From positions 132,501 to 185,780 of the forward strand of contig JAGTTS010000006.1 of NCBI GenBank assembly GCA_018223375.1: a stretch of DNA of 53,280 nt, in the 5' to 3' direction. The translations under genes and the position numbers were made by a program. The DNA is from Clostridiaceae bacterium Marseille-Q3526. Lineage in GTDB: Bacteria; Bacillota; Clostridia; Lachnospirales; Lachnospiraceae. Under the pieces are notes generated by a model. The model saw nothing but the letters and a program-made list of their open reading frames with translations, was not told the origin of the DNA and searched no databases. Positions 24,248 to 32,898 of this stretch are shown here, piece after piece; the first letter of the stretch is position 1; each line of letters opens with the position of its first letter.

Positions 24248-24531
24248 ACCACCACTTAGATATCGTTTGGACGACCCAGTTTAAAAAAGACTACAAGCTG
24301 GCCATAAAACGTCATCTGGACATTGGACTTCTTGACGAAATCATTCGCAAATTGGCAAGCGGCCAACCGCTTTCAGAGAAGAATAAAGACCATGCTTTAA
24401 CTGGAAACTGGATTGGACACCGTGAGTGCCATATCCAGCCAGATTGGTTATTAATCTACCGAATTGAAAACGATTTGCTCGTATTGACATTATCTCGAAC
24501 GGGAACACACAGCGATCTGTTCGCAAAGTAA
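24244..24531 (+). CDS. yafQ: YafQ-type ribosome-dependent mRNA interferase toxin
   Basis: YafQ cleaves mRNA in the ribosomal A site. The 95-residue protein has the family pattern VWTTQFKKDYKLAIKR, then DHALTGNWIGHRECHIQPDWLLIYRIE and LTLSRTGTHSDLF. The histidines of DHAL, CHI and GTH, the DW pair and the terminal Phe match the active-site set of E. coli YafQ, so the toxin looks active. ATGA overlap with the antitoxin gives translational coupling. The pair is bracketed by two identical terminators. Confidence 0.93.
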   Translation: MNHHLDIVWTTQFKKDYKLAIKRHLDIGLLDEIIRKLASGQPLSEKNKDHALTGNWIGHRECHIQPDWLLIYRIENDLLVLTLSRTGTHSDLFAK

Positions 24532-24549
24532 GAACAAGTTATCTGATTT

Positions 24550-24589
24550 AAAACGCCCGCCGGTTTTTGAGCCGACGGGCGTTTTGTTT
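24550..24589. repeat. 40-bp terminator repeat, copy 2
   Basis: Identical over 40 bp to 23773-23812. It serves as terminator both for the toxin (plus) and for ansA (minus, stop at 24607). The bases immediately outside the two copies differ, so the duplicated unit is exactly the hairpin and its U-tracts. Confidence 0.93.
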
Positions 24590-24606
24590 ATATTTTTTTC
24601 TGTCCT

Positions 24607-25635
24607 CTACGGTGCGCCCGCCGTCTCCCCCGGCAGAGCTCCCGCCAAAATATCCTGGCTGACCTTGGTATAGAACATCTTTTTCACAGTCTCGAAGTCT
24701 CTGGTCTGCCCCATAATCCACATGAGTTTGACAGCCGCGGCCTCCACCGTCATGTCGTAGGCCTGCAGGACATTGTAGCTATTGACCGCCTTATAGCCCA
24801 CCTCATAAACCTCGGCGTCGCTTCCCTCCAGCATGACCTGGGTGGCAATCACCACAATTTTCCCTTTTTTCGTCAGATTCTCCAGACCGCTGAGGAAATT
24901 CCTCTTATTATAGAAAGGAATGCCTCCCACGCCGTAGCTTTCGATGATAATAGCATCGTACCGCTCTCCGATGTACTGGAGAATCTCCGGCTCCATTCCC
25001 GGAATCAGCTTCAGCACAAACACGCTGGGCTTTAAATTTTCGTAAAACCGCACAGTTCCGTCTCTGCTCTCCCCGTCCACGTACTGGATAATCCTGTTCT
25101 CATCAATAAAGGCCGCTACCGGATAATTGATGCTCTCAAAGGCGCTGTAGCTTTTGGAGCGGATTTTCCTGGCTCTCGTCCCCAGAATCGCCTTCCCGTC
25201 AAAGACCAGGTAAACTCCCCTCACCCCGTCTCGGGATGCAAAGCGCAGACTGTCCATGAGATTTTTCCTGGCGTCTGTGATGGGAACGCTGATAGGCTTC
25301 TGGGAACCAGTGAGGATAATGGGCTTCTCCGAATTCTGAATCAGGTAGGAGAGGGCCGCCGCCGAGTAGGCCATGGTGTCGGTTCCGTGAGTAATGACAA
25401 AGCCGTCGAAGCGGCTGTACTCCTCTCTAATCTCCTGGCTGATGCGGATCCAGTGCTCCGGCTGAACGTTGGTGCTGTCCAGGCTGAACAGCTGCCTCAC
25501 AGAAACCTCACAAAATTTCCCGGCTTCCGGAATATAGCTTAACAGCTCCTCCGCCGTGGAGGCGGGAGCCAGTCCGTTCTCCGTCTGGACAGAGGCGATG
25601 GTTCCCCCTGTGGCTATCAGCAAGATTCGTTTCAT
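24607..25635 (-). CDS. ansA: Type I L-asparaginase
   Basis: Asparaginase hydrolyses Asn to Asp and ammonia. The 342-residue protein has the nucleophile motif IATGGTIAS at the N terminus and the second-threonine motif VITHGTDTMAYSA, with GSQKPI following. The absence of a signal peptide indicates the cytosolic type I. It overlaps the upstream zinc-ribbon gene by 4 bp. Confidence 0.94.
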   Translation of the reverse strand: MKRILLIATGGTIASVQTENGLAPASTAEELLSYIPEAGKFCEVSVRQLFSLDSTNVQPEHWIRISQEIREEYSRFDGFVITHGTDTMAYSAAALSYLIQNSEKPIILTGSQKPISVPITDARKNLMDSLRFASRDGVRGVYLVFDGKAILGTRARKIRSKSYSAFESINYPVAAFIDENRIIQYVDGESRDGTVRFYENLKPSVFVLKLIPGMEPEILQYIGERYDAIIIESYGVGGIPFYNKRNFLSGLENLTKKGKIVVIATQVMLEGSDAEVYEVGYKAVNSYNVLQAYDMTVEAAAVKLMWIMGQTRDFETVKKMFYTKVSQDILAGALPGETAGAP

Positions 25636-26780
25636 ACGATATTTCCTTCCTCCTCATCCCAGTTGTACAGCGGCCCTATCTGCAGGGAGTATGCGCTGTC
25701 TTCACCGATATAAATATCTGCAAAAATGTAATAATTGTACTCTGGCTTCTCCACATATTCCAGAGAATCCAGGGCATCTGAAAGCTCGTTCTCTGAGAGG
25801 GTTCCCTCCTGTCCCGCCGCCAAATCGGCAAGCGCCGTCATCATCTGCACAGCCGCCTGGTTGGAGGCTTCATTGTGGGAGTTCACAGCGATAAAATGAA
25901 CCTCCCCTGTAGCCGTATCGCTGCTGATTGTCACAGCCAGCTCCAGCTCCTTATTCTCATCCCACATGGCATAAGTCCGGTAGGTATCATAGAATTCCCT
26001 GATCTCCCCTCCCTCATCATACCGGTTGTTGTAGGAATCAAGGCTCATATGGGGTTCCAGGCCCAGGGCATAAGCCTCCTCCTTCACCAGATTTTCCACA
26101 TCGATGAAACGGATCTCAAAATGAGTCTCTCCATTACATCTGACTCCAGCCGCCTTTACTTCCTCATCGTCCAGCTCCTCCCACTCAAGAGATCCTGTAT
26201 CCTCCTCAATGGTGATCTCCCCGTCGTCCCAGACGTCCTCTTCCTGAATCTCAGCTTCCCAGTCCCAGACGTCGTTCTGCGGTTCTTCTTCCTGAACCAG
26301 ACGGGATCCTCCGCCTCTGTCTGCCATGAAATCGACACTCCAGGAAATAAACTGTACTGCCACTCCCAAAATAATGAGAAACGCCGCCACGATCCCAGGC
26401 TTCATCTTGCTCCCTTTCCCGTCTGCCTTTTTAGCAGATTTCTCCTGAAGCGGCTCATTCCATACAGTCTCCTTTTTACCGGACGCTTTTTGGGGCGGCC
26501 TGGAGGTCTTCTGCTTCTGCGCCCCCCTGCCAGACTTCTGTTTCATATCCTGGTAAAAATCTGCGGTCTTTTCCCTGAAATCCTTCTCCGATACCTCCAG
26601 GGCTGTCTGGCTGCGGCCTCCGTTTCTCTCGTTTAACGCAGTCTGCTGCCCCGGCCTGGTCTCATTCAGGTAATAATCCACCTCCCTGATCAGCGGCTTA
26701 AATACCAGTTTTCTGCACAGTCTGCAGTACCCGGATCCTGTCAGCGGCCGTTCACATATGGGACAAATTTTTTTCTGCAT
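25632..26780 (-). CDS. Zinc-ribbon membrane protein of unknown function
   Basis: The 382-residue protein starts with a zinc ribbon (CPICERPLTGSGYCRLC), followed by a basic Gln/Lys-rich linker. One membrane helix follows (GIVAAFLIILGVAVQFISW), and then an outward acidic domain containing EEEPQNDVWDWEAEIQEEDVWDDGE and a mixed fold with repeated Tyr/Glu strands. The topology (cytosolic ribbon, one helix, extracellular sensor-like domain) resembles zinc-ribbon sensor or envelope proteins, but no family is recognised. It overlaps ansA by 4 bp, so both are cotranslated. Confidence 0.75.
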   Translation of the reverse strand: MQKKICPICERPLTGSGYCRLCRKLVFKPLIREVDYYLNETRPGQQTALNERNGGRSQTALEVSEKDFREKTADFYQDMKQKSGRGAQKQKTSRPPQKASGKKETVWNEPLQEKSAKKADGKGSKMKPGIVAAFLIILGVAVQFISWSVDFMADRGGGSRLVQEEEPQNDVWDWEAEIQEEDVWDDGEITIEEDTGSLEWEELDDEEVKAAGVRCNGETHFEIRFIDVENLVKEEAYALGLEPHMSLDSYNNRYDEGGEIREFYDTYRTYAMWDENKELELAVTISSDTATGEVHFIAVNSHNEASNQAAVQMMTALADLAAGQEGTLSENELSDALDSLEYVEKPEYNYYIFADIYIGEDSAYSLQIGPLYNWDEEEGNIV

Positions 26781-26843
26781 AGGCGCCTCCCCTCTATTTT
26801 GCTGCCCTCCACAGTCAGGCTCTTAAGGCAGAGCCGTTTTATA

Positions 26844-28403
26844 CTAAATTCTCAGGCTCCACTCCCGGCAGTCCCACACCTTCGTCACCACGTCGCTGTA
26901 AAACTCCGGCTCGTGGCAGATCAGAAGAATGCTTCCCCTGTACTCTTTCAGAGCCCGTTTCAGCTCGTCCTTGGCATCCACGTCCAGGTGGTTGGTCGGC
27001 TCATCCAGAAGCAGAAGATTCGTCTCCCTGTTAATCAGCTTGCACAGCCGCACCTTGGCCTGCTCTCCTCCGGACAGCACCCGAACCTGGCTTTCGATGT
27101 GCTTCGTAGTCAGTCCGCACTTGGCCAGGGCAGAGCGGACCTGGTACTGGGTATAGGATGGGAATTCCTTCCAGATCTCCTCGATACAGGTGGTGGTATT
27201 GCCGGGAGCCATCTCCTGCTCAAAGTATCCGATTTCCAGGTAATCTCCCAGCACCGCCTTGCCAGACAAGGCCGGAATCAGCCCCAGAATACTCTTTAAA
27301 AGAGTAGTTTTTCCAATTCCATTGGCTCCCACCAAAGCAATCTTCTCCCCCCGCTCCATGTAAAGGTTCAGGGGCTTGGACAGGGGCTCATTCTGGTCAT
27401 AGCCGATAACCAGATCCTCTGTCTCGAAAATACACTTTCCAGCCGCTCTGGCCTCCAGGAAATGAAACTCCGGCTTCGGCTTCTCCTTAGCCAGCTCAAT
27501 CACATCCATCTTGTCCAGCTTCTTCTGGCGGGACATGGCCATATTTCTGGTGGAAACTCTGGCCTTATTTCTGGCCACGAAATCCTGAAGCTCCGCAATC
27601 TCCTGCTGCTGTCTCTTGTAGGCCGCCTCCAGCTGGGCCTTCTTCACCTCGTAGACCTCCCGGAACTTGTCGTAATCTCCCACATACCGGTCAAGTCTCT
27701 GATTCTCCATGTGGTAGATAATGTTGATTACGCTGTTTAAGAAGGGAATATCATGGGAAATGAGGATAAACGCATTTTCATATTCCTGCAGATACCGCTT
27801 CAGCCATTCGATATGCTGCTCGTCCAGGTAATTGGTAGGCTCGTCCAAAAGCAAAATATCCGGCTTCTCCAGCAGAAGCTTTCCAAGAAGCACCTTGGTT
27901 CTCTGTCCGCCTGACAGCTCCGTCACGTCCTTCTCCATTCCAATGTCAGCCAGGCCCAGAGCACGTCCCACCTCGTCTACCTTGGCATCAATGGTATAGA
28001 AGTCGTGGGCCATTAACAGGTCCTGGATGGTTCCCAGTTCCTCCATCATGGCCTCCATCTCCCCTTCCGGCGCTTCCCCCAGACGGTCGCAGATGCCGTT
28101 CATCTGCTCTTCCAGCTCGAACAGGAAGGAAAAAGCGTTCTTTAAGACTTCCCGGACTGTCATCCCCTTCTCCAGCACAGCGTGCTGATCCAGATATCCT
28201 ACGCGGACTCTCTTAGCCCACTCTACCCTGCCCTCGTCCGGCTGCAGTTTTCCTGTAATAATATTCATAAAGGTAGATTTTCCCTCTCCGTTGGCTCCGA
28301 TGAGACCGATGTGCTCCCCCTTTAGCAGACGGAAGGACACATCGTGAAAAATCGCCCTGTCTCCAAATCCATGGCTTAAATGTTCTACGTTTAAAATACT
28401 CAC
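26844..28403 (-). CDS. ABC-F ATPase (YbiT/YkpA-like)
   Basis: The 519-residue protein has two ABC cassettes with no membrane segments: GANGEGKST and GANGIGKTT Walker A motifs, LSGGQRTK and LSGGEQAK signatures, and two LLLLDEPTN Walker B motifs. The inter-cassette linker is charged and long (YEVKKAQLEAAYKRQQQEIAELQDFVARNKARVSTR). ABC-F proteins act at the ribosome E site; some give antibiotic protection, others regulate translation. The linker is unremarkable, so a housekeeping role is more likely than resistance. It lies 72 bp after nspC. Confidence 0.93.
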   Translation of the reverse strand: MSILNVEHLSHGFGDRAIFHDVSFRLLKGEHIGLIGANGEGKSTFMNIITGKLQPDEGRVEWAKRVRVGYLDQHAVLEKGMTVREVLKNAFSFLFELEEQMNGICDRLGEAPEGEMEAMMEELGTIQDLLMAHDFYTIDAKVDEVGRALGLADIGMEKDVTELSGGQRTKVLLGKLLLEKPDILLLDEPTNYLDEQHIEWLKRYLQEYENAFILISHDIPFLNSVINIIYHMENQRLDRYVGDYDKFREVYEVKKAQLEAAYKRQQQEIAELQDFVARNKARVSTRNMAMSRQKKLDKMDVIELAKEKPKPEFHFLEARAAGKCIFETEDLVIGYDQNEPLSKPLNLYMERGEKIALVGANGIGKTTLLKSILGLIPALSGKAVLGDYLEIGYFEQEMAPGNTTTCIEEIWKEFPSYTQYQVRSALAKCGLTTKHIESQVRVLSGGEQAKVRLCKLINRETNLLLLDEPTNHLDVDAKDELKRALKEYRGSILLICHEPEFYSDVVTKVWDCREWSLRI

Positions 28404-28475
28404 GGTTGTACTCCTTTATCTTTCATGCTCAGCGTCCATATACAGCTTTATTTTACCTGAACCGCCCGTTTCTGT

Positions 28476-29606
28476 CTAGCCAAGACGCCCTTTAAAGTCC
28501 TCGTACCCGAACTCTTTTATCAAAATTTCTTCCCCGTCTCTGTTCTTCCATACAATGGAAGGCAGAAGCATGCCGTTGAAGGTATTAGTCTTTACCATGG
28601 TGTAGAGAGCCATGTCGCCGAACACTACCTGTTCTCCCTCTGCCAGCGGATGGTCAAAGGAATAATCTCCAATCACGTCTCCGGCCAGACAGGTGGGGCC
28701 GGCCAGGCGATAGGTGTACTCCTTCTCACCAGGCATTCCGGAGGAAAGCACCGGCGGACGGTAGGGCATTTCCAGCACGTCCGGCATGTGGCAGGCCGCG
28801 GAGGTATCTAAAATGGCGATATTCATGCCATTTTTCATGGTTTCCAGCACAGAGGACACGAGAAAGCCTGCGTTCAGAACCACCGCCTCCCCCGGCTCCA
28901 GGTAGACCTCCACATCGTATTGTTCCCGGAAATGACGGATAATCTTCTTTAACCGTTCCACATCGTAGTCTTCCCTGGTAATGTGGTGTCCGCCTCCGAA
29001 ATTGACCCACTTCATCTGTCCCAGATACCTGCCGAACTTCTCCTCAAAGGCCTGGGCTGTTGTCTCCAGATCATCGGAATTCTGCTCGCAGAGCGTGTGA
29101 AAATGAAGGCCGTCCAGGAGAGGAAGAAGCTCCTCGTCAAACTGCTCCTTCACCGTTCCCAGACGGGATCCCGGAGCGCAAGGGTCGTAGATAGCGTGCC
29201 CCTCCTGGGTGGAACACTCCGGATTCACCCGCAGTCCCACAGATTTTCCCGCCTGCTTCGCCCTCCCTGCGTGCCGCCTCAGCTGCGCCGGGGAATTGAA
29301 CACAAAATGATCTGCGTAAGATAAAAGCTCCTCAAACTCATCCTCCCGGTAGGCCGGGGAGAACACATGGGTCTCTCCTCCGAACTCCTCCTTTCCAAGC
29401 CTTGCCTCGCAGAGGCCGCTGGCGGTGGTTCCGGCCAGGTACCGGCGCATCAGCGGATAGGCGAAAAAGCCGGAAAACGCTTTCTGGGCCAGCAGGATCC
29501 TGCAGCCAGTCTCCTCCTGGATCTCCTTTAAAAGCTCCAGGTTTTTCACCAGTCTTTCCTCGTCAACCAGAAAATATGGGGTCTTAACAGCCGTCTCTCT
29601 CTTCAT
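28476..29606 (-). CDS. nspC: Carboxynorspermidine decarboxylase
   Basis: NspC is a fold type III PLP enzyme that decarboxylates carboxynorspermidine or carboxyspermidine. Signals are TPYFLVDEERLVKNL, KAFSGFFAYP (PLP lysine), NFGGGHHITREDYD and DTSAACHMPDVLEMPYRPP. ATG at 29606 is chosen because AAAGGAG lies 8 nt upstream; the upstream in-frame GTG lacks a site. It is the last gene of the polyamine operon, after the dehydrogenase partner, with a hairpin in between. Confidence 0.94.
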   Translation of the reverse strand: MKRETAVKTPYFLVDEERLVKNLELLKEIQEETGCRILLAQKAFSGFFAYPLMRRYLAGTTASGLCEARLGKEEFGGETHVFSPAYREDEFEELLSYADHFVFNSPAQLRRHAGRAKQAGKSVGLRVNPECSTQEGHAIYDPCAPGSRLGTVKEQFDEELLPLLDGLHFHTLCEQNSDDLETTAQAFEEKFGRYLGQMKWVNFGGGHHITREDYDVERLKKIIRHFREQYDVEVYLEPGEAVVLNAGFLVSSVLETMKNGMNIAILDTSAACHMPDVLEMPYRPPVLSSGMPGEKEYTYRLAGPTCLAGDVIGDYSFDHPLAEGEQVVFGDMALYTMVKTNTFNGMLLPSIVWKNRDGEEILIKEFGYEDFKGRLG

Positions 29607-29640
29607 CTGTCTGTCTCCTTTATCTGTCTCCTCTATCACA

Positions 29641-29697
29641 TAAAGCTGCGTCCTTTGCAGAAGGAAGCTCTGGCTCCTCTGAAAAAACGCAGCTTTT
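29641..29697 (-). other. Intra-operon hairpin before nspC
   Basis: AAAGCTGCGT and ACGCAGCTTT form a long stem enclosing AGAGGAGCCAGAGCTTCCT. On the minus strand there is no T-run after it, so it may act as an mRNA stability or partial attenuation element between the dehydrogenase and nspC. Confidence 0.5.
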
Positions 29698-29742
29698 CTT
29701 CAGTCTCTATTTCAACTTCAACTGGCAGTCCTTATAAACAGA

Positions 29743-30945
29743 TTAGTCTACAAGCACCGGATCGTGGGACTCTCTCCACGGAAGTCCCCACTTATTTAAG
29801 GCGTCCATAAATGGATCCGGATCGAACTCCTCCATGTTGTAAACGCCTGGCTTCTGCCATTTGCCTGTCATTACCATCATGGCGCCGATCATGGCCGGAA
29901 CGCCTGTGGTGTAGGCAACTGCCTGAGATCCTACCTCCTTGTAGCACTCCTGGTGATCACAGATATTGTACAGGTAGTAGGTCTTGTCCTTTCCGTCCTT
30001 CTTTCCGCGGAAAATGCAGCCGATATTGGTCTTTCCCTTTGTTCTCGGGCCCAGGGAAGACGGATCCGGAAGAACTGCCTTTAAGAACTGGAGCGGAATA
30101 ATCTCTTTACCTTCGTACATAACCGGCTCAATAGAGGTCATTCCCACGTTCTCCAGACATTTTAAGTGTGTCAGGTAGCTCTGGCCGAAGGTCATGAAGA
30201 AGCGGATTCTCTTGATTCCAGGGATATTTAAGGCCAGGCTCTCGATCTCCTCGTGGTGAAGCAGGTACATATCCTTCTCGCCTACCTCCTCGAAGTTGTA
30301 CACGCGCTTGATCTCCATAGGCTCTGTCTCTACCCAGTGGCCGTCCTCCCAGTAGGAGCCCTTAGCGGACACCTCGCGGATATTGATCTCCGGGTTAAAG
30401 TTGGTGGCGAATGGGTATCCGTGGTCGCCGCCGTTGCAGTCTAAGATATCAATGTAATTGATCTCGTCAAACTCGTGCTTTAACGCGTAAGCGGAGAATA
30501 CGCTTGTCACGCCTGGATCGAAGCCGCTTCCTAATAAAGCTGTGATTCCGGCCTGCTCAAACTTCTCTCTATAGGCCCACTGCCAGCTGTACTCAAACTT
30601 GGCCGTATCCTCCGGCTCGTAGTTGGCAGTGTCCACATAGTGAGTCTTTGTAGCCAGGCAGGCATCCATAATGGTCAGATCCTGGTATGGAAGAGCCAGG
30701 TTCAGTACTACGTCCGGCTTTACCTCGTTAATCAGGGCAATTAAGGCGTCCACGTCGTTGGCGTCCACCTGAGCCGTTGTGATCTTTGTGGAAGTAGTTC
30801 CCTGAAGCTTCTCTTTCAATGCATCGCACTTTGATTTTGTGCGGCTGGCAATACAGATCTCCTCAAATACTCCGCTGTTCTGGCAGCACTTGTGAACTGC
30901 TACGGAAGCGACTCCGCCGCATCCGATAATCAATGCTTTTCCCAT
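29743..30945 (-). CDS. Carboxynorspermidine/carboxyspermidine dehydrogenase (saccharopine dehydrogenase family)
   Basis: The protein condenses aspartate semialdehyde with a diamine and reduces the imine, producing the substrate of NspC. The 400-residue product opens GKALIIGCGGVASVAVHKCC (NAD(P) site) and shows GSGFDPGVTSVFSAYAL and DCNGGDHGYPFATNFNPEINIREV. ATG at 30945 is favoured because AGGAG lies 9 nt upstream, against 3 nt for the ATG at 30951. It is adjacent to speB and nspC, so the carboxyspermidine route is complete here. Confidence 0.92.
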   Translation of the reverse strand: MGKALIIGCGGVASVAVHKCCQNSGVFEEICIASRTKSKCDALKEKLQGTTSTKITTAQVDANDVDALIALINEVKPDVVLNLALPYQDLTIMDACLATKTHYVDTANYEPEDTAKFEYSWQWAYREKFEQAGITALLGSGFDPGVTSVFSAYALKHEFDEINYIDILDCNGGDHGYPFATNFNPEINIREVSAKGSYWEDGHWVETEPMEIKRVYNFEEVGEKDMYLLHHEEIESLALNIPGIKRIRFFMTFGQSYLTHLKCLENVGMTSIEPVMYEGKEIIPLQFLKAVLPDPSSLGPRTKGKTNIGCIFRGKKDGKDKTYYLYNICDHQECYKEVGSQAVAYTTGVPAMIGAMMVMTGKWQKPGVYNMEEFDPDPFMDALNKWGLPWRESHDPVLVD

Positions 30946-30986
30946 GATCATTCTCTCCTTTTCCTGTTTGATTTTCTATTATCTCT

Positions 30987-31889
30987 TTATCTGTGTTTTT
31001 CCTGGTCCTGCCTCTGAAGGGCCAGGGCCATTTCCCTGACAATCTTGCAGGCGGCCGCTGTGGACGCGCCGCTTAAATCGTAGTGGGGGCTTAATTCATT
31101 CACATCGCAGCCTACAATATTGGCCCTGTCGCACACCAGTGTGACGGCCCGCCTCAGCTGGTCAAAGGTGACGCCGCCCGGCTCCGGAGTTCCCGTCCCC
31201 GGAAATACGGAAGGATCCATCACGTCCAGATCCACTGTAAAGTAAACAGGACGGCCCCTCAGCCGTTCTAACGTCTCCTCAAGCCCTGTGAAATCAAAGG
31301 GATTTAAGAACGTGTGCTCCTTTGCCCACTGAAATTCCCATCTCTCACCGGAGCGGATTCCAAACTGGAAAATGCTTCCGTCTCCCGTCAGATCCCAACA
31401 GCGCCGGATGACGCAGGCGTGGGACAGGGGCTCTCCCAGATAGTCCTCTCTGAGATCCGTATGGGCATCGAAATGGATAATCGCCGCATCCGGGTACTTT
31501 TTGTGTACCGCCCGAAAGCTCCCAAGTGTCACCAGATGCTCTCCTCCCAGCATAAAGGGGCGTTTGCCTGCCTCTAAAATAAACGCTGTCCGTTCCTCAA
31601 TATCTGCCAGCGCCTGCTTCGGATCTCCGAACCGAAGCTCCAGATCTCCGCTGTCCATAATAAAGCTGTCCTCCAGATCTCGATCCTGGTAAGGGCTGTA
31701 GGTCTCAAGACCATAGGATTCCCGCCGGATGGCCTCGCTTCCGAACCTGGTTCCTGGACGGAACGAGGTGGTAGAATCGAAGGGCGCACCGAACAGAACC
31801 GTATCCGCCTCCTCAAACTCCGCGTCAAATCCCATATATACGGAAACATTCGGGGACAGCGTCCCTGCCTGTCTCTTTTCCTCTGACAT
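30987..31889 (-). CDS. speB: Agmatinase
   Basis: SpeB hydrolyses agmatine to putrescine and urea. The 300-residue protein has the binuclear manganese motifs GGEHLVT, HFDAHTDLRED and DLDVMDPSVFPGTGTPEPGG, and ends with the DVNELSPHYD segment. It lies between the spermidine synthase and dehydrogenase genes, so it supplies putrescine for both downstream spermidine branches. Confidence 0.95.
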   Translation of the reverse strand: MSEEKRQAGTLSPNVSVYMGFDAEFEEADTVLFGAPFDSTTSFRPGTRFGSEAIRRESYGLETYSPYQDRDLEDSFIMDSGDLELRFGDPKQALADIEERTAFILEAGKRPFMLGGEHLVTLGSFRAVHKKYPDAAIIHFDAHTDLREDYLGEPLSHACVIRRCWDLTGDGSIFQFGIRSGERWEFQWAKEHTFLNPFDFTGLEETLERLRGRPVYFTVDLDVMDPSVFPGTGTPEPGGVTFDQLRRAVTLVCDRANIVGCDVNELSPHYDLSGASTAAACKIVREMALALQRQDQEKHR

Positions 31890-31990
31890 ACTGTATCTCC
31901 TCTCTTCTCCCTCTGTCTGCGCCGCATACCGCGGCCTCTTTTATCCCGGGCTGCGCTTCTGCCGCGGCCCGCCTCTGCTCTCTCAGATTT

Positions 31991-32842
31991 CTACTCTACC
32001 TCTTCTAACATCTGCTCTACATAGGCCGGCAGATAGAAGGCTCCCTTGTGAAGAGTGGTGGTATAGTAATTGCAGGAAAGGCCTTTCAGATTCCAGGCAG
32101 CCTCCCTCAGATCCTTCAGCGGATGGTATTTCTTGGAGGCGAAGCCGAACAGCCAGTGGCCGGACGGGTAGGTAGGAATGTGAGCCTGGTATACGCGGCT
32201 GATGGGGAAAGACTCCACAATCCGCTTGTGGGCTCTCTGGCAGGCCACCGCGTCGGCCGGATAGAAGGGGCTCTCGTGCTGGTTCACCATAATTCCGTCC
32301 TCGTGGAGAGCCTTAAAGCAGCTGCCGTAAAACTCCCTGGTGAACAGTCCCTCTCCCGGTCCGAAGGGATCGGTGGAATCCACGATAATTAAATCGTACT
32401 TGTCCTCACAGGAACGGACAAAACGGACGCCGTCCTCATAGTGGATGCTCAGCCTCGGATCGTCCAGGCGGCAGGAGGTCTTCGGCAGATATTTTTTGCA
32501 CACCTCCACTACCAGCTCGTCGATCTCCACCAGATCAATGTGCTCAATCTCCGGGTATCTCGTCAGCTCCCGGATCACGCCTCCGTCCCCGGCTCCGATG
32601 ACCAGCACGTTCTTCACTGCCGGGTGCACCGCCATGGGGACATGGGTGATCATCTCATGGTAGATAAACTCATCCTTTTCCGTCAGCATCATATATCCGT
32701 CCAGCGTCAGAAAACGCCCGAATTCCGGGGAATCGAACACATCAATGCGCTGAAACTCGCTTTTTCCGCTGTAAAGCTGGCGATCCACACGAATGGACAG
32801 CTTCACATTGGGAGTCTGTTCCTCTGAAAACCAGTATTCCAT
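31991..32842 (-). CDS. speE: Spermidine synthase
   Basis: SpeE transfers aminopropyl from decarboxylated SAM to putrescine. The 283-residue protein contains LTEKDEFIYHEMITHVPM, GAGDGGVIRELTRYPEIEHIDLVEID and DLIIVDSTDPFGPGEGLFTREFY, including the catalytic Asp residues. It follows speA by 56 bp. Confidence 0.97.
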   Translation of the reverse strand: MEYWFSEEQTPNVKLSIRVDRQLYSGKSEFQRIDVFDSPEFGRFLTLDGYMMLTEKDEFIYHEMITHVPMAVHPAVKNVLVIGAGDGGVIRELTRYPEIEHIDLVEIDELVVEVCKKYLPKTSCRLDDPRLSIHYEDGVRFVRSCEDKYDLIIVDSTDPFGPGEGLFTREFYGSCFKALHEDGIMVNQHESPFYPADAVACQRAHKRIVESFPISRVYQAHIPTYPSGHWLFGFASKKYHPLKDLREAAWNLKGLSCNYYTTTLHKGAFYLPAYVEQMLEEVE

Positions 32843-32898
32843 CCTGTTCTCCTCTCTTCTGCTTCTTTTCTTCTGCTTCTTTTATTTCCCTTAACTTT

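Noticed and set aside
26844..28403. ABC-F gene as an antibiotic-resistance determinant
   Set aside because: The linker is not extended as in typical protective ABC-F proteins and the context is housekeeping.
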